From positions 1 to 16,734 of the forward strand of contig JAGLLI010000051.1 of assembly GCA_023140595.1 (NCBI GenBank): a stretch of DNA of 16,734 nucleotides, read 5' to 3'. The notes beneath the pieces were generated by a model that was not told where the DNA came from, did no database searches, and saw only the letters and a list, made by a program, of their open reading frames with translations. Shown here piece after piece: positions 1-7,460 of this stretch; within the stretch, counting starts at the first letter, position 1; each line of letters opens with the position of its first letter. Source of the stretch: Candidatus Parcubacteria bacterium (GTDB lineage Bacteria; Patescibacteriota; Patescibacteriia; Patescibacteriales; UBA12075). The translations under genes and the position numbers were made by a program.

Positions 1-57
1 GTCGGACATGTTTTAAATTAATAGTTTTGGTAAGAAGCAAAATTTTAAAAAAAATAT

Positions 58-1269
58 ATGAAAAAAGTAATTATTTTTAGTTTAATGTTTGTCATGACAT
101 TTGCCATGAGCGGATTAACCGCTTTAGCTACAGTTCAGACTCAATTAATCCCGCAGGCGAATAGTGACTCTACTGATCCTATCCGCGTTAAGGCGAAATG
201 GGAAATGTTAAATTTGGTTTCGGGAGATCCGGGAGTAGGCGAACAAGGGGAGGATGATTCCACGGTAGCTGGAGCTCAATTTTTACCGCCGACAGCGGGC
301 TGGGGCGCGAATATGAATTATACTGTTTGCGCTATTGTTCATGGACCGGAAAAAAACATTGATAATATTGACAGAGTCATTACCGAGATCTACTATCCTG
401 ACGCGCCAATGCATACATCAGGACATTCATTCGGCGGTCCAACTTGTAATGATTCAAGCATAGGCATCTCTAATGATGACGGCATTGAAATAGATAATCC
501 AAGCGGCGGCTGCGGCGCAAAAATTGAACAGAACTTTCTGCATAAGCTGACTCAAATTGATGGAAAGAATTTGGTCTGTGAGGCAATCAGAAAAGGCGGT
601 AATGATAATTTGATTGTGTGGGGCGCAAACGAGGGCTATGAAGAGGTTTGCAATGATACTGACGGACAGTTAACGAAAGGTTATGCCGCTGTTTACTGCG
701 CTGACAAAGATTTGATTTGGGAAGATCCGGCCGGTGATTACAAGGTAGATGTTTTCGCCTTTGATAAAAGCAATAATCAAAGCGCGGTTTTCACCAACTA
801 CTTTGAATATATAGAGATGATGGGCTTTCAGATAGATTTTAACACAGTAAATTATGGAGATGTTAAAATCAGCGAGCATAAGAGAGTTTATGGCGATAAA
901 TGTTATTGGCCGGGAGACAGCAATGTTCCGACTGTCAGAAACACCGGAAATGTGAGATTGAATATGAAAGTTGCCCAAGACGATATGGGCTTAGGCTACC
1001 AAACAGATTCAACTACTTGGAATGTTGAATACGATGCCAGAGTAGGCGACTTGGAAACAGATTGGGCGTATTATGACCCGTTTGGCCTTAAAGGAACAAC
1101 ACCGGGCTGTGGCGACTATACCACACTAGAGGAAATTCTTGATCTTTCAGAAATTGAAGAAATGGATTATTCCATTCATGTTGTAGAGAAATTTCCGGGG
1201 AACTTAACTTCTTATTCCGGCACGATGTGGTTGAGCGCTGTTAAGGCGGATTTTGAAGTTTGCGAATGA
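58..1269 (+). CDS. Exported cysteine-rich protein, family not recognised
   Basis: This 403-residue protein starts with a clear Sec signal peptide: MKK, a hydrophobic stretch to about residue 22, and a likely cleavage after TALA (residue 24). The mature part is acidic and contains nine cysteines (91, 130, 152, 174, 198, 214, 282, 351, 402), which suggests disulfides in an extracytoplasmic fold. Residues 290-310 contain an N-T-G-N motif followed by alternating hydrophobics, as in beta-sandwich surface proteins. The C-terminus ends in a beta-like stretch, YSGTMWLSAVKA, loosely like the last strand of TasA/camelysin or WxL-type proteins; that resemblance is weak. There is no C-terminal membrane anchor or sorting signal. 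The next gene encodes a membrane-anchored Ig-like protein, so the two may work as a secreted/anchored surface pair (inference). The ATG at 58 is chosen because the signal peptide begins there; no Shine-Dalgarno motif precedes it. Confidence 0.85.
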   Translation: MKKVIIFSLMFVMTFAMSGLTALATVQTQLIPQANSDSTDPIRVKAKWEMLNLVSGDPGVGEQGEDDSTVAGAQFLPPTAGWGANMNYTVCAIVHGPEKNIDNIDRVITEIYYPDAPMHTSGHSFGGPTCNDSSIGISNDDGIEIDNPSGGCGAKIEQNFLHKLTQIDGKNLVCEAIRKGGNDNLIVWGANEGYEEVCNDTDGQLTKGYAAVYCADKDLIWEDPAGDYKVDVFAFDKSNNQSAVFTNYFEYIEMMGFQIDFNTVNYGDVKISEHKRVYGDKCYWPGDSNVPTVRNTGNVRLNMKVAQDDMGLGYQTDSTTWNVEYDARVGDLETDWAYYDPFGLKGTTPGCGDYTTLEEILDLSEIEEMDYSIHVVEKFPGNLTSYSGTMWLSAVKADFEVCE

Positions 1270-1276
1270 ATTTTTA

Positions 1277-1347
1277 GGGGGCGTCATTTTTTACGGCGCC
1301 CCTGGAAAGGCTTAAAGATAAATATAATTTGGCTTTAAACTTTTCCA
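1277..1347 (+). terminator. Two consecutive hairpins after the first gene
   Basis: Seven bases after the stop codon, GGGGCGTC (1278-1285) pairs with GGCGCCCC (1295-1302) around a 9-base loop, with one G-U pair. A second hairpin follows at once: 1303-1317 pairs with 1333-1347, with one mismatch and one G-U. Neither stem is followed by a convincing T-run, so this could be a weak terminator, an RNA-stabilising 3' structure or a processing site between two co-transcribed genes. The rest of the 123-base gap to the next gene is AT-rich. It holds a possible -10 (GATAAT at 1354-1359) with a poor -35 (TTGGCT at 1329-1334, 19 bp spacer), which I do not consider secure. Confidence 0.5.
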
Positions 1348-1392
1348 AATCAAGATAATAAAATAATTTATTAAAACTAATTTAAAAATTAT

Positions 1393-2355
1393 ATGAAGAA
1401 AACAACAATTTTTATTTTAACTTTTGCTATTTTAGGTATTTTTTTCAGCCAAAGCGTTTTAGCTATCGGCCAAATGATAAAACCGATTATTATTAAAGAT
1501 GTTTTAAGGGGAAGCGAGATAACAGACATTCTTATTTTATTTAATTCAGAAGACAATGAAGCTGTTTATGCGTTAAAATGCGAGGGCGAAATTGCCGACT
1601 GGGCGAGTTTTTATAAAATTGATGACACGAAATTAGAAAATCCTGTTGATGAAGTTTTAATTCCCGCTAAATCTTATTTTAAAACAACAGTTAAATTTAC
1701 CATTCCAAAAGACGCTCCAAACGGAGAGTATATTGGCGAAGTAGCTGTTATGACCGCGCAGCCGAAAAACAAAGAGATAGAGAAAGTGGCAGTTAGTATT
1801 TTTGAAAGAATAGGCAGGGAAGTTTCAATTACGGTTACTGACCAAGAAATTGTTCAGTTTAAGACAACAATTATTCCCTTGGAATACTCTGTTGGAAAAA
1901 ATCAACCCTTGGAAATAAAAATTATTCATACTAACCAAGGAAATGTTTCCGTTAAGCCGGATATTCAATTGAAAATTACTAAAAGCGGCAAAACAGTTTC
2001 TAATGTTGTATTTCCATATCCTGAAGATGAAAATCCCGTAAGGCCTCGTGAAAGAAAAACTATGCCCTTGATTGAATGGCAGACAGCAGGGCTGGAAAAA
2101 GGCGCTTATCAGGCGGAAGTTATTGTTTTATTGGGAAATAAAACAATTAAAGAAGCAAAATTTAATTTTTCAGTCGGCACGCGAAATCCTTGGGGAATTT
2201 TTGGAATTTTAAACAAATCAGGAAAATTAATTAACGCGCATTTATTTAATATAATGATAGTCGCCATGGCTATAATGAGTATTATCACAATTTATATTAA
2301 AACCAGCTTTTTTAAAAATCAATTAACAAGAATAAATGCATTAAGAAAACAATAG
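1393..2355 (+). CDS. Exported Ig-like protein with C-terminal membrane anchor, DUF916-like
   Basis: This 320-residue protein has a signal peptide (MKKTTIFILTF..., cleavage probably after SVLA, residue 24), two beta-rich Ig-like segments (about 28-140 and 150-262), a membrane helix at about 284-302, and a short basic cytoplasmic tail. The phrase DAPNGEYIGEV near residues 112-122 resembles the DUF916 / NPCBM-associated type of extracytoplasmic beta-sandwich, in which a conserved PxxxxxGxYxG strand is followed by a second Ig-like domain and a single anchor helix. In Firmicutes, DUF916 proteins pair with WxL surface proteins; here the preceding gene could be the secreted partner, but that is inference from order and topology. 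No enzymatic motif is visible. The start is set by the signal peptide. Confidence 0.8.
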   Translation: MKKTTIFILTFAILGIFFSQSVLAIGQMIKPIIIKDVLRGSEITDILILFNSEDNEAVYALKCEGEIADWASFYKIDDTKLENPVDEVLIPAKSYFKTTVKFTIPKDAPNGEYIGEVAVMTAQPKNKEIEKVAVSIFERIGREVSITVTDQEIVQFKTTIIPLEYSVGKNQPLEIKIIHTNQGNVSVKPDIQLKITKSGKTVSNVVFPYPEDENPVRPRERKTMPLIEWQTAGLEKGAYQAEVIVLLGNKTIKEAKFNFSVGTRNPWGIFGILNKSGKLINAHLFNIMIVAMAIMSIITIYIKTSFFKNQLTRINALRKQ

Positions 2356-2442
2356 TTTATTATTTTTTTATAAATAAATAGAGTCGCGCTTTTTAACGGG
2401 GGTATTAAACAGCCAAGGAAGGGCTCTGTATTAATAAAATTT
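2356..2442 (+). other. GC-enriched leader with possible fold before the VWA gene
   Basis: The gap before the VWA-domain gene opens AT-rich and then turns markedly GC-richer at 2380-2427, unlike the other spacers. AGAGTC (2380-2385) can pair with GGCTCT (2422-2427), using one G-U pair. Inside, TTTTAA and TTAAA flank a G-rich loop (CGGGGGTA). I matched it to no known riboswitch or terminator. It may be a structured 5' leader or a decayed sequence. Confidence 0.3.
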
Positions 2443-5094
2443 ATGCAATATTTTAATTACGTTTACAAATTTTTACAAAATCAAAAAAGAGAAAAAGTTA
2501 TTAAAAAAATAGCTTTTGCAAGCGGGCTTTTGCTTGTTTTTCAAATGAGTTTAGGGTGCCTGTTTTTTATGGGCTTACCTGCTGTTGTTAACGCTGAAAA
2601 TGATAATTTATGCGAAGCAGATGTTGATGTGGTTTTAATTATTGACAGATCAGGCAGTATGGAAGAAGGCGCCGCCCAGAGTAAGTGTGAATGGACGGAA
2701 ATAAAAGAGGTTGCTGGCCAGGGTTATTATACTTGGTTTTTAGATATTAGATATGATGAGACCGAGCAGTGGTGCATGGATACAAGGGATCAGTTTGATG
2801 AGTCCTCTGCTTATTATTCATACAAAGCGCCAACTTATACGCCGGCAGCAAATAGCAAAATAGTTGACGCTAAAGACGCGGCAAAAATTTTTTTAGGCAA
2901 CTTGGGGCAAAATGATCAATCAGCGTTAGTTTCGTTTGCTGATAATGCCATTTTGAATAAAACACTTTCAGATAATCACATGGGAGCAGGAGATAGTGAT
3001 TCAACAGAATTTGCCGTTAACGCGTTAATTGCCGACGGAGCAACTAATATCGGTGATGCAATTGCTCTGGCTAATACCGAGCTTGGGTCAAGCGCCGGCG
3101 CTAATCCGCAGGCGGTAAAAGTAATAATTCTTTTAACTGACGGCAAGGCAAATAAACCGGATGGAAATGCCGTTCAGCACGCTAAAGACATGGCTGATTT
3201 GGCTGCTTTATCGGGGTACAAAATTTTTACAATCGGCTTGGGCGACGATGCTGATGCCGGAACACTCCAATATATTGCTGATGCCACTAATGGCGAATTT
3301 TATTCATCTCCAACCTCTGGTCAATTAGCCGGCATTTATCAGTCTATTAGTCAAAAAATTTGCGAATATGGCTCAATTTCCGGGTGTAAATATCAAGATA
3401 GCGATCCAAACGATGATGTTATAACAGGAAATACAACTTTGGCTGGCTGGGAAATAATTTTAACTGGCGGTGTAAATGGCCATATGGCCCAGGAAACTGA
3501 CCAAAACGGCTGTTACCAATTTTCTGGCTTGCCGCCAGACACTTATGTAATAATTGAAACTTTGCAGGCTGGCTGGATACAAACTTATGCGCCTAATCCA
3601 AATACTTTTACTATTGATTGGGAAGAACATATTAATAATGTGCATTTTGGTAATTATGAAATATCTGATGAGCCGGCAACAAGCTCAATTTCCGGTTATA
3701 AATATAATGATTTGAATAATAACGGTCTTATTGATGAAGGCGGAGCGGTTGTTTCCGGTTGGGAAATGCAATTAATCGGTTGTCCTTATTTGTCAGGCGG
3801 ATTTACATTTTTAGATAAAAGCAATATCAATTTAGATCCGGCATCAAGTACTCCCGGCGCTTGTAATATAATAAGTACAACCACCACAGACAGTCTCGGG
3901 TTTTATGAGTTTACGAATTTAACAGCAAGCGATTACGGTGTTAGCGAGGCAAGCAGCAGTCCTTGGCTGCAGACATATCCGGTTAATGACCAATTTTATT
4001 ATTTTAATTTAGGCGAGGGAACAGCCACTACCAGCATAAATTTTGCAAATTATTATGAAAAAGAAACAGAATGTACTAATGGTGAAACCAGGCCTTGTCA
4101 ATATACCGGATCCGATGGAACTGAAAATGTAGGGATTTGCCGCGCGGGAGAGCAAACATGCGCTAATGGAAGCTGGGGACAGTGCGATGGCGAAGTAACT
4201 CCTGAAAATGAAATTTGTGGCAATGGCATTGATGAGGATTGCAATGGTTCTGACGCGAGTTGCGGCGGAGGCGGCGGCGGAGGCGGCTCAGTTCCTCAGG
4301 GGCTTATAATCAGCAACGAACAGGCGCAAGCTGATTGCGATTCAGCAACAATAACATGGCTTACAAATAAGTTTGCCGGTTCAAGAGTTGTTTATGATAC
4401 TGTAAGCCATTCTGATATAAGTGGAGAAACAAAACCGAATTACGGGTATGCTTTTTCAAGCGATGAAAATTTCAATATGGTTACCGGACATTCTGTTGAA
4501 ATAGCCGGACTAAATTCTAACACAACTTATTATTTCAGGCCGATATCTAATTATAATTCTATTGAAAAAATAGGAAAAGAAATAGAAATCGCTTTGCCTG
4601 TTTGCGCCGGAGGAGGAATAATAGTGCTTGGAGAGGAAGGCGCGCCTGTTTTGACTATCGCTAAAACCGTAAACAAAACAAAAGTTAATCCCGGTGAAAA
4701 AGATATAGAATTTTCAATCACAGTAAAAAACGAAGGCAGTTTAACCGCCTTTAACGTTAAATTAAATGATATTTTGCCTCCGGGTATTAGCTTTCAGGAT
4801 TTTGACAGCAATATTAAAGATTGGGATTTAGGAGATATTAATCCAGGCGAAGAAGCCGCGGTAAAATATATGGCGGAAGTAAGCGCGAACGCGGCTGCAA
4901 AGATTTACGCGAATAACGCCAGCGCCAGCGCTGATAACCATGAAAGCGTTACGGATTCCGCAAGCCTTGAAGTGGAAAGAGTGATAGTTCTGGCTGAAAC
5001 CGGATTTAAGCTTAACGAATTTATTATTCTTTTTGTTTCATCATTAACTTTAGCCGGTTCCGCGTTGTTTATTAGAAGCAAGCAGACAGCGTAA
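2443..5094 (+). CDS. Mosaic VWA surface protein with LAETG-type sorting tail
   Basis: This 883-residue protein is exported and probably wall- or membrane-anchored. In order: a long n-region and signal peptide ending near VVNA (residue 51); a von Willebrand A domain (about 61-308) with the MIDAS residues D68-x-S70-x-S72, the loop Thr at 201 (GATNIGD) and Asp at 233 (LLTDGKA), so metal-dependent ligand binding is expected; two SdrD-B-like repeats (about 312-405 and 414-538, with GYKYNDLNNNG in the second); a MopE-like cysteine motif region (541-607, ending CGNGIDEDCNG); an eight-glycine linker (608-615); an Fn3-like domain (618-720); a DUF11 domain (736-846); and a C-terminal LAETG (850-854), hydrophobic helix (858-877) and RSK tail. 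This is a sortase-substrate layout, although no sortase is encoded here. Within the VWA domain an insert of roughly 60 residues with two cysteines (82, 111) follows the MIDAS loop. The likely role is adhesion to surfaces or host cells (inference). Confidence 0.93.
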   Translation: MQYFNYVYKFLQNQKREKVIKKIAFASGLLLVFQMSLGCLFFMGLPAVVNAENDNLCEADVDVVLIIDRSGSMEEGAAQSKCEWTEIKEVAGQGYYTWFLDIRYDETEQWCMDTRDQFDESSAYYSYKAPTYTPAANSKIVDAKDAAKIFLGNLGQNDQSALVSFADNAILNKTLSDNHMGAGDSDSTEFAVNALIADGATNIGDAIALANTELGSSAGANPQAVKVIILLTDGKANKPDGNAVQHAKDMADLAALSGYKIFTIGLGDDADAGTLQYIADATNGEFYSSPTSGQLAGIYQSISQKICEYGSISGCKYQDSDPNDDVITGNTTLAGWEIILTGGVNGHMAQETDQNGCYQFSGLPPDTYVIIETLQAGWIQTYAPNPNTFTIDWEEHINNVHFGNYEISDEPATSSISGYKYNDLNNNGLIDEGGAVVSGWEMQLIGCPYLSGGFTFLDKSNINLDPASSTPGACNIISTTTTDSLGFYEFTNLTASDYGVSEASSSPWLQTYPVNDQFYYFNLGEGTATTSINFANYYEKETECTNGETRPCQYTGSDGTENVGICRAGEQTCANGSWGQCDGEVTPENEICGNGIDEDCNGSDASCGGGGGGGGSVPQGLIISNEQAQADCDSATITWLTNKFAGSRVVYDTVSHSDISGETKPNYGYAFSSDENFNMVTGHSVEIAGLNSNTTYYFRPISNYNSIEKIGKEIEIALPVCAGGGIIVLGEEGAPVLTIAKTVNKTKVNPGEKDIEFSITVKNEGSLTAFNVKLNDILPPGISFQDFDSNIKDWDLGDINPGEEAAVKYMAEVSANAAAKIYANNASASADNHESVTDSASLEVERVIVLAETGFKLNEFIILFVSSLTLAGSALFIRSKQTA

Positions 5095-5111
5095 ATTTAA
5101 AAAAATTCAAT

Positions 5112-5139
5112 AAAAAAGCGGCTTGCAAGTCGCTTTTTT
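5112..5139 (+). terminator. Rho-independent terminator after the VWA gene
   Basis: AAAAAAGCGGCTT (5112-5124) pairs with AAGTCGCTTTTTT (5127-5139) with one G-U pair. The real loop would be the central TTGCAA. The stem lies 17 bases past the stop codon and ends in a T-run. The A-run on the other side means it could also terminate minus-strand transcription. It separates the surface-protein region from the glycan operon. Confidence 0.9.
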
Positions 5140-5160
5140 AATTTGTCAAATTTTTAATTT

Positions 5161-5180
5161 TAGCTATTTTTAGCTATTTT
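5161..5180 (+). repeat. Two tandem copies of TAGCTATTTT
   Basis: A 10-base unit is repeated exactly at 5161-5170 and 5171-5180, just upstream of the promoter -35 box. It could be an AT-rich UP-like or operator element, or simple slippage; the sequence does not decide. Confidence 0.7.
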
Positions 5181-5184
5181 TTTA

Positions 5185-5213
5185 TTGACAAATTTATCTT
5201 GATATGCTAGTGT
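5185..5213 (+). promoter_or_regulatory. Sigma-70-type promoter of the glycan operon
   Basis: A perfect -35 box TTGACA (5185-5190) is followed by a 17-base spacer and an extended -10, TGC-TAGTGT (5205-5213; TGnTAnnnT pattern). The start of transcription would be near 5220. It sits between the terminator and the flippase gene. No comparable promoter was seen further downstream, so it probably drives the whole cluster. Confidence 0.75.
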
Positions 5214-5219
5214 AAAATA

Positions 5220-5234
5220 CGCGTTAATTTCGCG
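5220..5234 (+). other. Small hairpin at the 5' end of the operon transcript
   Basis: CGCG at 5220-5223 can pair with CGCG at 5231-5234 around a 7-base AT loop. It lies where the promoter geometry puts the transcription start, so the mRNA could begin with a protective 5' hairpin (inference). Confidence 0.4.
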
Positions 5235-5252
5235 CTTTAAAAAATTATATTT

Positions 5253-6551
5253 ATGAATTTTTTTTTAAAAAAAATAACCAACGATAAATTTATAAAAAAC
5301 AATTTTATTCTTTTTATGGGATCAATGATTGTGTCTTTTTTAAATTATCTTTATCATCCGGTACTCGGAAGGATGATGAGCGTTAAGGCTTTTGGGGAAG
5401 TGCAGGCGATAATTTCCATTTTTTTATTTTTAGGTATTTTTGGAGGAGTTTTTAAAAATATTGTTGTTAATTTAGTTGCTAATATTGAAGATAAAACAGA
5501 AAGAGAAAAACTGATTTTAATGCTTGGTAAGTTTGCTTATTATTTTTTTATCGCGATTTCTTTTTTAATAATAATTTTTAGCGGGCAGTTACAAGAAAAA
5601 TTAAAGTTTGCTTCTTTTTGGCCTTTTATAGTTTTATCAGCTCTTCTTTTTTTAGGAAATTTTTTTAATATCAGACAGGCGATTTTACAGGGATTAAATA
5701 AATTTTCAGAAATTTCAATGGCAAATATAATAATGTCTGCAGGGCGTTTGATTTTTGCTGTTATCTTTGTGTATATCGGCTGGTCTTCTTTTGGGGCGAT
5801 AATGGGATTGTTAATTGCTCAGGCAATTGCATTTTTGTACGTTTTATTAAAAACAAAAGACCATCTAGCCATAAATGGAAGTAAAAAAATAAAAATAAAC
5901 AGCAAAATAAAAAAAGAGCTTATTTACGGCATTCTTATTTTAGCCGGAACCCTTTGTGTAACATTTTTATACACCTTTGATGTGGTAATAGTTAAATATT
6001 ATTTTCCGGCTAATGAAGCCGGACTTTACAGCGGAATAGCCACTATTGCCAGAATTATATTTTTTATAACAGGATCAATCTCAGCCGTTCTTTTGCCTGC
6101 GATAAAAATTGATGATAAAAAAAAGAAAAATATAAAAACTTTATTAAAAGCTTTATTTTTAGTTATTAGTGTCGGAGGAATCGTACTATTGACGTTTTTT
6201 CTATTTTATGATACGGTAGTCAATCATTTGATAGGTGATAAATACTTATCATTTGCGGGTTTTTTGCCAAAATTAAGCATTTTATTATTTTTTGTTTCAA
6301 TTATAAATATTTTATTTTTCTATTTATTTGCTTTAAGAAATAAATTGCTATTTTTTCCGGCTGTGATTGCCCCGCTAACGGTAATTATTTTATCATTTTT
6401 TAATCATCAGAGTATTAATAATATAATAAATAATTTTATTTTAGGCAGCGTCTTAACATTAATTTTTCTTTTGTTTTTAGTTTATTCAGAAATAGCCAAA
6501 AGCAAAAAACGTTATGAGGAAATTGATATCAATAATAATCCCAACATATAA
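5253..6551 (+). CDS. Wzx-like polysaccharide flippase (MOP superfamily)
   Basis: This 432-residue, very hydrophobic protein has about 12 predicted membrane helices, the length and layout of oligosaccharide flippases of the MOP/MATE superfamily. Family-like signatures are the N-terminal FGEVQAIISI segment (47-56) and the central DVVIVKYYFPANEAGLYSG (243-261), where a conserved Asp in helix 7 is followed by an aG-x-Y motif. Such proteins move undecaprenyl-linked sugars across the cytoplasmic membrane. It is the first gene of the operon and sits next to glycosyltransferases, which supports flipping of a lipid-linked glycan. Its last 38 bases overlap the next gene. The substrate is unknown. The start at 5253 fits the promoter, with a leader of about 33 bases. 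Confidence 0.92.
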   Translation: MNFFLKKITNDKFIKNNFILFMGSMIVSFLNYLYHPVLGRMMSVKAFGEVQAIISIFLFLGIFGGVFKNIVVNLVANIEDKTEREKLILMLGKFAYYFFIAISFLIIIFSGQLQEKLKFASFWPFIVLSALLFLGNFFNIRQAILQGLNKFSEISMANIIMSAGRLIFAVIFVYIGWSSFGAIMGLLIAQAIAFLYVLLKTKDHLAINGSKKIKINSKIKKELIYGILILAGTLCVTFLYTFDVVIVKYYFPANEAGLYSGIATIARIIFFITGSISAVLLPAIKIDDKKKKNIKTLLKALFLVISVGGIVLLTFFLFYDTVVNHLIGDKYLSFAGFLPKLSILLFFVSIINILFFYLFALRNKLLFFPAVIAPLTVIILSFFNHQSINNIINNFILGSVLTLIFLLFLVYSEIAKSKKRYEEIDINNNPNI

Positions 6552-7452
6552 TGAAGCGGAAAATATTCCGTTTATTCATAATGATATAAAAAATATTTTT
6601 AAAAATATTCCATATAGATGTGAAATGATTTTTGTTAATGACGGAAGCTTTGATAAGACGCAAGAAATTTTGAAAAATCTTGCCGGCAAAGATAGGCAAA
6701 TAAAATATTTGGAATTTTCAAGAAATTTTGGCAAGGAAATGGCTACAACAGCAGGCATAAACAGATGCAAGGGTGACGCTTGTTTAATGATTGACGCGGA
6801 TTTACAGCATCCTGTTAAATTAATTCCAAAATTTATAGAAAAATGGGAGGCGGGAGCTGAAACGGTTATTGGAATAAGAAGAGAAAATAACGGCGAGGGC
6901 ATTGTCAAACGTTTTGGCTCATTTCTTTTTTATAAATTTATGAATAGCGTCGGAGAAACAAAAATAATTCCAAACGCGACTGATTTTCGTTTAATAGACA
7001 GAAAGATTGTCAATGAATTTAATAAATTTACCGAAGGAAACAGGATTACCAGAGGATTGTTGGATTGGCTTGGTTTTAAAAAAGATTTTGTTTATTTTAA
7101 GGCAAATAAAAGAATGCGAGGCAAGGCAGGATATAATCCTTGCAAGCTTTTCGGTTTGACTGTTGATACTTTAGTCGGGCATAGCCTTTTTTTGCTTAAA
7201 CTTGTCGGCAAGCTGGGCGTTGTTATTGTTTTAATATCCGGTTTTTTGGGAATTTTTATTTTTATTGAAAAATATATTTTAAATGATCCATTGCGTCTTA
7301 ATTTTTCAGGTCCTGCCATTTTGGCTGTAATTATTCTTTTTTTAATCGGCATAGTTTTGGTTTGTTTGGGCTTGATAGCCTTATACATCGGCAATATACA
7401 AAACGAGGTTGCAAATCGGCCGCTATATGTTATTAGTAAGTTTAAAGTTTAA
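6514..7452 (+). CDS. GT2 polyprenyl-phosphate glycosyltransferase, GtrB/DPM1-like
   Basis: This 312-residue protein has a cytoplasmic GT-A domain (1-225) with the family opening ISIIIPTYNEAENI, the VNDGS nucleotide-sugar motif (41-45), the metal-binding DAD (94-96) followed by LQHP, and DFRLIDR (157-163). Two membrane helices follow (about 232-252 and 266-292), as in GtrB, ArnC and DPM1-type enzymes. These transfer one sugar from UDP/GDP-sugar to undecaprenyl phosphate, giving a lipid-linked monosaccharide donor for GT-C enzymes outside the membrane. That fits the large GT-C-like protein at the end of this cluster. The start overlaps the flippase gene by 38 bases; it is kept because the N-terminal strand begins right there and the next in-frame ATG (residue 38) would delete the nucleotide-binding motif. 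Confidence 0.94.
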   Translation: MRKLISIIIPTYNEAENIPFIHNDIKNIFKNIPYRCEMIFVNDGSFDKTQEILKNLAGKDRQIKYLEFSRNFGKEMATTAGINRCKGDACLMIDADLQHPVKLIPKFIEKWEAGAETVIGIRRENNGEGIVKRFGSFLFYKFMNSVGETKIIPNATDFRLIDRKIVNEFNKFTEGNRITRGLLDWLGFKKDFVYFKANKRMRGKAGYNPCKLFGLTVDTLVGHSLFLLKLVGKLGVVIVLISGFLGIFIFIEKYILNDPLRLNFSGPAILAVIILFLIGIVLVCLGLIALYIGNIQNEVANRPLYVISKFKV

Positions 7453-7460
7453 CTTTTTTT

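Noticed and set aside
670..978. Open frame on the minus strand inside the first gene
   Set aside because: It lies fully within a well-supported plus-strand gene with a signal peptide, and its translation shows no family motif or sensible start context.
1267..1269. Alternative genetic code with TGA as glycine
   Set aside because: TGA closes the genes at 58 and 10566 at sensible lengths, and no gene has an internal TGA that would need to be read through.
2380..2427. Known riboswitch (cyclic-di-GMP, cobalamin, SAM, preQ1)
   Set aside because: None of the conserved core strings of these classes as I remember them is present.
5140..5184. Replication origin or integration site suggested by AT-rich tandem units
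   Set aside because: There are only two copies of a 10-base unit, no DnaA-box cluster, no integrase and no tRNA nearby.
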